From the IMG/VR virus record IMGVR_UViG_3300025326_000200, positions 1 through 24,119 of that record: a stretch of DNA of 24,119 nt, one strand, 5' to 3'. This DNA is from a virus. The notes below the pieces were generated by a model. The model had not been told where the DNA came from and did not search any database. It was given only the letters and a program-made list of their open reading frames with translations. Position numbers and translations under genes: made by a program. Below are positions 19,711 to 24,119 of this stretch, one piece after another (positions within the stretch are counted from its first letter, which is position 1; the number at the start of each line of letters is the position of its first letter).

Positions 19711-21149
19711 ACGCTGCTGTCCCTGCCGATCCATGTTGGCCAGGTGTGAGTCGCGCCACCGATAGTTGCCCGGCAGAGAATCAAATAGAGAGCGCCATCC
19801 ACGATACGATTAGTTGGCTCGTTGTATCGGAAATGGCCCAACGCGCCGATCTCGGTCATGGCAGTTAACGCGACCAAATCAGAAGCATCCGCCGCCTTGA
19901 TCACCTGGATGGTCGGAGACGTGATGCCCGAGGCAAGAAGCTCGCCGTTCCTTATCCAGGAATGGGCATAGCGATCATTGCCGCTGCCGTCGTCGTCCAG
20001 TAATTCTGTGCGGCCCTGGTAGGTATCCAGTTCAGTGTGCAATGTGCCGTTGTCGATCTGCCCGGTGACTTGGTTCAGAGATTCGATGAATAGCTCCAGC
20101 GTATCGGCCGCGGTCGCATCTCCGCTCACTGACCCTACATCGGAAGACATTCGCCCGCCTACGAGCGCAGCCGGCAAGCGTGTCTGGATGTCATTTGTGT
20201 CCGCCTGGACTGCGGCGACATCGGCGGCGAGGGATGCTCCGGCAGGTGCTCCGAGCCGGGCAAAACTATCTCCCGTTTGCTTGGTATTGCCGGTATAAGT
20301 GTCGATGGTCCCCACCACCCAATCAGCGAGTTTCTTGCCAATTGAGCCCGCAGTGACCATACCGCTCGTCAGGGCATTCCAGATCACTGCTGCGATTTCC
20401 GTCCCGAAGTCCGCAGCGGTAGCCGCGGCGGTGAGAACATCCGCCGCCATAGCACCGATTGAAGAATCCATCCGCCCCCCGACCAGCGCGGCTGGTAGTC
20501 GGCTTTGGATGTCGTTCGTGTCCGCGATGATCGCATCCGTCGCGGCGATGACAAGTGACTGATCGGCAGGATCGGATGGGAATGTTGCCGCCAAGAAACC
20601 CGTCGGCTGTGTGTAGGTTGCCATGCGACTGGTGATCGCGGCATCGAGACGGACATCGAGATCGAGCCCGCCCGCGTCGCTGATCGGAAGCCCGCCCGCG
20701 GCATCCGCGGCCGCAGCTGGAAGGGCAGTTCCCGCCAGGCCGCGGGTGGCACTATAGACAGCCTCGATCAGCGCATCGTTCAATCCGGCCGCCCGGAAGC
20801 CGATGAGCGGCCCCCTCATGGGCAGGATGCCAGTAGCTTTGAATTCAAACCAGCCGACGCCCTCGGTGTTGTTGTTGATCGAGGCACCGCCCGTTGCCGG
20901 CATCTCGATGGTGTACATGCCGTTTCCCTGGTTGACCCAGTCGTAGTTTCCGCCCGTGTCGGTCGGCGTCACCGCGGTCTGTGTGAAGGCCCCCGCCGGC
21001 GTCACGAAGTTCCACACGAGAACGAGACCAGCCTGGTTATAGACGATACCCGTCTCGATGCTCTTGAAGTCAGTATCGTCGATCAACGGGAATAGATTGA
21101 CCGGGACCTCGGCCAGGGCCGTGTCCACGTCCATCCATAGATCGGGCAT
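19707..21149 (-). CDS. Large phage structural (baseplate/fibre) protein with internal repeats
   Basis: The 480-residue protein starts with an excellent AGGAGG six bases ahead. The first ~130 residues resemble a beta-rich virion domain (LFPLIDDTDFKSIETGIVYNQAGL, MYTIEMPATGG). The middle is a long Ala/Asp-rich helical shaft with two near-identical segments, ADTNDIQSRLPAALVGGRM and ADTNDIQTRLPAALVGGRM; the encoding DNA is at 20473-20525 and 20152-20204. The C-terminus (HSWIRNGELLAS...) is another beta domain. I recognise this modular architecture from many temperate-phage tail proteins, but the exact role (fibre, baseplate wedge) is not fixed. Confidence 0.75.
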   Translation of the reverse strand: MPDLWMDVDTALAEVPVNLFPLIDDTDFKSIETGIVYNQAGLVLVWNFVTPAGAFTQTAVTPTDTGGNYDWVNQGNGMYTIEMPATGGASINNNTEGVGWFEFKATGILPMRGPLIGFRAAGLNDALIEAVYSATRGLAGTALPAAAADAAGGLPISDAGGLDLDVRLDAAITSRMATYTQPTGFLAATFPSDPADQSLVIAATDAIIADTNDIQSRLPAALVGGRMDSSIGAMAADVLTAAATAADFGTEIAAVIWNALTSGMVTAGSIGKKLADWVVGTIDTYTGNTKQTGDSFARLGAPAGASLAADVAAVQADTNDIQTRLPAALVGGRMSSDVGSVSGDATAADTLELFIESLNQVTGQIDNGTLHTELDTYQGRTELLDDDGSGNDRYAHSWIRNGELLASGITSPTIQVIKAADASDLVALTAMTEIGALGHFRYNEPTNRIVDGALYLILCRATIGGATHTWPTWIGRDSSV

Positions 21150-21161
21150 GGGAACCTCCTG

Positions 21162-21584
21162 CTAGGCGATCGTGAACAGACTCGCTCCGAAATCGATTGT
21201 GAAGCTCTCCCCGGCCTGCAGGGTGATGGCCGAGCCGTAGTCCCACCAGCCGATCAGAGGATCCGCCGGCGACGTCGGCGTGTCGTTATATAAAACGACA
21301 TAGCGGAATGGCCCCACGGTGCCGCCAGAGGCCGTGATGGTAACGTCGACGCCAGTGACGGTGAGCGTGCCAGACGCTTCGGAGCCCGAATTCTGGGTGT
21401 CCACCGGTCCGGTGTAGCCATTCTGATTGGTGATCTCGGCTAGATCGGCCTTCACGGCATCCAAGGCCGCGTCGGGAGTCGCATTGGCCAAATAGACCTT
21501 GAGCGTCTCATCGGTCCCGACCAAATCATGGACCTTGTTCCCCAAATCCTCGACGAATTGCTGGAACTTGTTGAAAGCAGCCAT
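21162..21584 (-). CDS. Conserved virion-associated protein
   Basis: The ATG at 21584 has GGAG at about eight bases; an ATG six bases earlier lies too close to that site. The 140-residue protein has an N-terminal helical segment with a recognisable phage pattern (MAAFNKFQQFVEDLGNKVHDLV, then KVYLANATPDAALDAVKADLAEI). A beta domain follows (SGTLTVTGVDVTITASGG, PFRYVVLYND, PLIGWWDYGSAITLQ). Proteins with this pattern recur near phage tail genes and are assumed structural. No specific function is known to me. Confidence 0.72.
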   Translation of the reverse strand: MAAFNKFQQFVEDLGNKVHDLVGTDETLKVYLANATPDAALDAVKADLAEITNQNGYTGPVDTQNSGSEASGTLTVTGVDVTITASGGTVGPFRYVVLYNDTPTSPADPLIGWWDYGSAITLQAGESFTIDFGASLFTIA

Positions 21585-21607
21585 TGTCATCTCCTCTCAG
21601 ATCGTGT

Positions 21608-21985
21608 TCATCCCCGCGGCTTCGAACAAGCGAAGCACCTCCGCCGGCGGGGATGGTTCGAGACGAACGGGGCGCCGCAACGGATGCATCTGCGGCTTGG
21701 TCCGAGCACCGAGCTCCCAGGAGCAACCCCCCCCGAGACGCTGAGCACCTCCACGAAAGCATCCGACCCCGGGAGACCGAGCTTCTCTCGCACCTGCGGC
21801 GATCGCCTCGGATCTCGGCCCCTGGCCACGGCCGAAAGCGTCGCCGGCGAAATGCCCTGGTAATCATCCAGTTGAGCGATACTGCGCCACGAAAGTCCGT
21901 CTGCCCCGTGAAGTGCATGCAACCGCTCCTGTACCGCGTACAGTTCGCTGTACACCCCTGCGGGAGCCTGTTCCTGGTAGCTCAC
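21608..21985 (-). CDS. HTH plus zinc-finger protein (GTG start)
   Basis: The GTG at 21985 makes a GTGA overlap with the preceding gene and yields 125 residues. Residues 32-65 read as a helix-turn-helix (SWRSIAQLDDYQGISPATLSAVARGRDP), followed by SPQVREKLGLP as in other small phage regulators. The C-terminal 30 residues carry a four-Cys zinc motif (C100-x2-C103, C117-x2-C120) in a basic context (HPRRRR). A DNA-binding regulator embedded in the lysis/tail cluster is the best guess; its target is unknown. Confidence 0.65.
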   Translation of the reverse strand: MSYQEQAPAGVYSELYAVQERLHALHGADGLSWRSIAQLDDYQGISPATLSAVARGRDPRRSPQVREKLGLPGSDAFVEVLSVSGGVAPGSSVLGPSRRCIRCGAPFVSNHPRRRRCFACSKPRG

Positions 21986-22317
21986 CCAGCCCTCTCCCGA
22001 CGAAGTTTCCCTACGGCCGAGATTTCCCCGCCGACCACCATCGCATAGACCTGGCGGTAGGTCCCCCCACGGTTTCTCGCAATCGACCTGTAGTCAGAGT
22101 AAGGGCGGCCGGCGATATCCCTCAGGAGCACCAGGCCCTCATAGCCGTCGTCGCTTTCGACCACGCCCATTGCCAAGTCTCCCGGCCTCCCGAGATCGAC
22201 ACGAACAATATGCTCTGGCCTGCCATGCTCCCAATCTCGCTGGATGGCAGCTTGCAGCTCTGGCCAAGGCGCCCCGATAGGCATCGCCCACACCAGAGAC
22301 ATGGCCGTATCAGTCAT
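21982..22317 (-). CDS. Hypothetical protein in the lysis cluster
   Basis: The ATG at 22317 is chosen because it overlaps the preceding stop (ATGA); the product has 111 residues. It looks like a small alpha/beta protein: PWPELQAAIQRDWEHG, MGVVESDDGYEGLVLLRDIAGRPYSDYRSIARNRGGTYRQVYAMVVG. No domain is recognised. It is coupled to both the holin-like gene and the HTH gene. Confidence 0.6.
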   Translation of the reverse strand: MTDTAMSLVWAMPIGAPWPELQAAIQRDWEHGRPEHIVRVDLGRPGDLAMGVVESDDGYEGLVLLRDIAGRPYSDYRSIARNRGGTYRQVYAMVVGGEISAVGKLRRERAG

Positions 22318-22634
22318 CGCGGTCGCCCTGTGATGACCATCAAGGCCCAAGACACCGCTACGCCGATGCCTCCCCCCAACGCCGTGGCGATCGCCATGAC
22401 CCCCCGATCTCGCTTGTTCAGGTCGTCGATTTCATCTGCGTGACGAACTAGCACCTCGGCATTGAGTCTCGTCGTCGTGTTCACCTCCCCCAGCTCTCGC
22501 GAGAGGGTGGCGACGTCGCTCTTGACTGCGTCGAGTTTCTCAACCACGTGGTCTAACCGACCACCGATCGTCTTCTCGATATCACGAATGGTCTCGAAAA
22601 ACATCTTCTGATCGATCGGCGGCATAGTGCTCAC
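22314..22634 (-). CDS. XhlA-like coiled-coil/transmembrane protein, holin candidate
   Basis: The 106-residue product (GTG start with GTGA overlap; ATG at 22625 is an alternative) has a long heptad-like helix at residues ~10-75 (IDQKMFFETIRDIEKT, DHVVEKLDAVKSDVATLSREL). One C-terminal membrane span follows (about 79-102, GVMAIATALGGGIGVAVSWALMVI) and then a short basic tail. This matches the hemolysin XhlA-type holin-associated architecture. Its position directly after the endolysin gene supports a role in lysis, possibly as holin or holin accessory. Confidence 0.7.
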   Translation of the reverse strand: MSTMPPIDQKMFFETIRDIEKTIGGRLDHVVEKLDAVKSDVATLSRELGEVNTTTRLNAEVLVRHADEIDDLNKRDRGVMAIATALGGGIGVAVSWALMVITGRPR

Positions 22635-23515
22635 ACCTCTACAGGGACGCCGGCGGCGTCCAGGATGCCTTGCTTCTTCAGTCCCCGCTCCACGAGTTCC
22701 CAGCGTTTCGCATCAGCGAGCCTCGAGAACGGCGCCGGCGCCGGCGGCCCCGGCGGCAGCCACGGATGCCCCGCAATCGCAGCCCACCAGTCCGGATGGT
22801 TGTCGAGCGCCTGCCACGACCACCAGGTGATCCCCGGGAGCTGGATATCTCGCGCGGTCTGATCGAAGACGTCTAGTTCCTGGATCGTCGGGGCCCAGCC
22901 GTGCTCCGCGTAGGCCGATCCCACCGGGATGAACGGCAGATCCTTCAGGGCCAGGAGTTGCCTTCGAGACTCGACGAGCTGCTCGCGCGGGTTGTGCGCA
23001 GCTTGCCAGTAGACCTGCGGCATGTGAAAGTCGCATGCCCCGAGGAAGGTGCTCCAGGGGATCTCGGGATGCAGCCGGGGGAAGCGGAATGAACAGAGGC
23101 CAAGGGAGAGATCAGGCATCGTCGATCGAACGCCGGCGATGTAGATCTTCGCCCACCCGTCGGCCCCTGGCCGTTTGTACTCGCTCTCGGCATCGATGAT
23201 GAAGCCGGCCAGGCCAAAGCGGCGCATGGTCTCCACAGTCGCCCGGGCCTCGTCCGCTGCGTTGCCCCAGGTCCGGAGCGACGGCGCCCCGCCGAGATAG
23301 CCCCACCCCCACACATCGACGCCGATCGCTCGGAAGGCATCCGCCGCCGACTGCACAAGAGCCTCCTGGAACAGCCGGCCGCCGTTCTGTGTCTTGATCG
23401 CCACCCAGGACAGGTCAGCCTCCTGCGCACGCGCAGCGAGCTCGATCGGACTGCCGTGCGAGGATGCAGCTACCTGCCAGATAAACATACCCTTCCCACG
23501 CGGTATTGCTCTCAT
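22631..23515 (-). CDS. Phage endolysin, glycoside-hydrolase-like TIM barrel
   Basis: Three near-consecutive starts exist (TTG, ATG, ATG). I choose ATG 23515, six bases after GAGGGAG, giving 294 residues. The main domain (residues 8-250) has alternating strands and helices of a TIM-barrel glycosidase: GMFIWQV, LSWVAIKTQNG, VDVWGWGYL, GFIIDAESEY (Asp108 and Glu110 as likely catalytic or binding residues), LGLCSFRFP, DFHMPQVYW and ITWWSWQALDNH. It resembles GH25-like phage lysozymes. A Pro-rich linker (254-262) joins a small C-terminal helical region that could bind the cell wall. No signal peptide is seen, so release needs a holin. It is upstream of the XhlA-like gene. Confidence 0.75.
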   Translation of the reverse strand: MRAIPRGKGMFIWQVAASSHGSPIELAARAQEADLSWVAIKTQNGGRLFQEALVQSAADAFRAIGVDVWGWGYLGGAPSLRTWGNAADEARATVETMRRFGLAGFIIDAESEYKRPGADGWAKIYIAGVRSTMPDLSLGLCSFRFPRLHPEIPWSTFLGACDFHMPQVYWQAAHNPREQLVESRRQLLALKDLPFIPVGSAYAEHGWAPTIQELDVFDQTARDIQLPGITWWSWQALDNHPDWWAAIAGHPWLPPGPPAPAPFSRLADAKRWELVERGLKKQGILDAAGVPVEV

Positions 23516-23565
23516 CATCAACTCCCTCGCGCCCGATGAATAGATAGAGTCTCACTCTCGCCACC

Positions 23566-23784
23566 TCATAAGCCTTTCGTCCGGATCAATGCATACATCT
23601 CGCCATTGTAGTCAGTAATGACCGGGCCTATTTTGGTTATCTCATCGTCGATGTCGTGATCGTCTTTCTTCCCCTGAGAACTCGGCCCGCCATCCCCATC
23701 TGAAAGCGTGGCGACAGTACCGATTTTTACAATGATCGCTCCATAGCCACCGACATCCACGCCAGTATCTGATGAAAGGCTCAT
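23566..23784 (-). CDS. Small acidic hypothetical protein
   Basis: The 72-residue product is acidic in its middle (DGDGGPSSQGKKDDHDIDDE) and has a Gly/Val-rich N-terminus (VDVGGYGAIIVKIGTVATL) and a beta-like end (MYALIRTKGL). Its ATG overlaps the upstream tail gene's stop by four bases. I do not recognise a family. A 50-base gap separates it from the endolysin start. Confidence 0.55.
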   Translation of the reverse strand: MSLSSDTGVDVGGYGAIIVKIGTVATLSDGDGGPSSQGKKDDHDIDDEITKIGPVITDYNGEMYALIRTKGL

Positions 23785-24119
23785 GTATTGCTCCCTTGGG
23801 ATGACCTGGCCAGGATGACCTCGGATAGCTCCCCCCGGTTCGTGGCGATTTCAACCTGGCCGCTGGTGTCGTCATAGCTTACGGCCTCGATATAAGCCAG
23901 CCTTGGGTCTTCGTTGAAACTCTCATAGGCGATCGCCGTAGGCAGTCCCCAGCCGGCGACCATGATCCACGCATCGGGCTTGACGTTCCACGGATCCACA
24001 GAAGCCCCGGCCGCGTCCAGGATCCTCTGCTGCGGATCCCAGACGTCGAAGAAATAGGAGACGGCCCGGCCCCGGATGATCCGGGCCGGAACCAGCGGGG
24101 CAGCGATGACGACACCAGC
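23781..24119 (-). CDS. C-terminal part of a probable tail protein
   Basis: The frame is open to the right edge, giving at least 112 residues of a gene whose start lies outside the window. The visible part (RGRAVSYFFDVWDPQQRI, DPWNVKPDAWIMVAGWGLPTAIAYESFNEDPRLAYIEAVSY) ends QGSNT. Such aromatic-rich beta sequence is compatible with a tail-tip or upper-collar protein, consistent with its place ahead of the lysis genes. Only a partial product is available, so the call is tentative. Confidence 0.55.
   Translation of the reverse strand, partial: AGVVIAAPLVPARIIRGRAVSYFFDVWDPQQRILDAAGASVDPWNVKPDAWIMVAGWGLPTAIAYESFNEDPRLAYIEAVSYDDTSGQVEIATNRGELSEVILARSSQGSNT

Noticed and set aside
23371-23565. Short GTG-started frame overlapping the endolysin start
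   Set aside because: Mostly inside the endolysin in another frame and without domain support.
1-24119. CRISPR array, retron, DGR or toxin-antitoxin pair
   Set aside because: No regular spaced repeats, reverse transcriptase or recognisable toxin-antitoxin genes are present; the repeats seen are protein-coding or origin-like.

Overview
The window is a compact tailed-phage (Caudoviricetes, siphovirus-like HK97 head) genome segment of high GC content, with no recognisable host chromosomal genes. It carries an HK97-type capsid, prohead protease, portal, large and small terminase and HNH cassette. It also has a temperate-phage module (tyrosine integrase, Cro/CI-like repressor with divergent promoters), a replication and DNA-metabolism operon, tail-tip/tail-spike genes and a lysis cassette. 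The host is uncertain. The best clue is a phage lipoprotein with a long Thr/Pro/Ala linker of the style common in Chloroflexota (Anaerolineae-type) secreted proteins, so a Chloroflexota host is a reasonable but unproven guess.

Layout. (1) 1-6890, minus strand: packaging and head genes in the order membrane protein, HNH endonuclease, TerS, TerL, a 52-residue membrane protein, portal fused to a MuF-like domain, prohead protease, and major capsid protein running off the left edge. An intrinsic terminator at 6901-6950 sits immediately before the first of these. (2) 7017-13633, minus strand: an early/replication operon of about 18 small, mostly overlapping genes. From upstream to downstream it holds small membrane proteins, a helix-turn-helix protein, an ASCH-like fragment, a lambda O-like HTH protein whose gene contains an iteron-like repeat cluster (candidate origin), a ParB-like protein, Cys-rich zinc proteins, a lipoprotein and two PD-(D/E)XK nuclease-like proteins, one of them RecU-like. 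(3) 13654-14730, plus strand: integrase preceded by a promoter-like sequence, a strong hairpin and a 38-residue leader ORF coupled to it. (4) 14917-16171: a repressor-like gene (minus) diverging from a three-gene plus-strand operon, with promoters and a palindromic operator between them. (5) 16316-24119, minus strand: tail-associated proteins, endolysin, XhlA-like coiled-coil/membrane protein, two small genes, fibre or baseplate proteins, an AT-richer beta-helix tail spike, and a 22-residue-repeat protein.

Most minus-strand gene junctions are 4-base ATGA or GTGA overlaps, which fixes many start codons and implies translational coupling. Phage genes lie on both sides of the integrase, so the sequence probably comes from a circular or circularly permuted phage genome (virion or excised form) rather than from a prophage cut at its attachment site next to int. 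No stretch longer than about 190 bases lacks a gene. The 144-base gap at 16172-16315, between converging genes, shows no convincing feature. I saw no tRNA, CRISPR array or insertion sequence.
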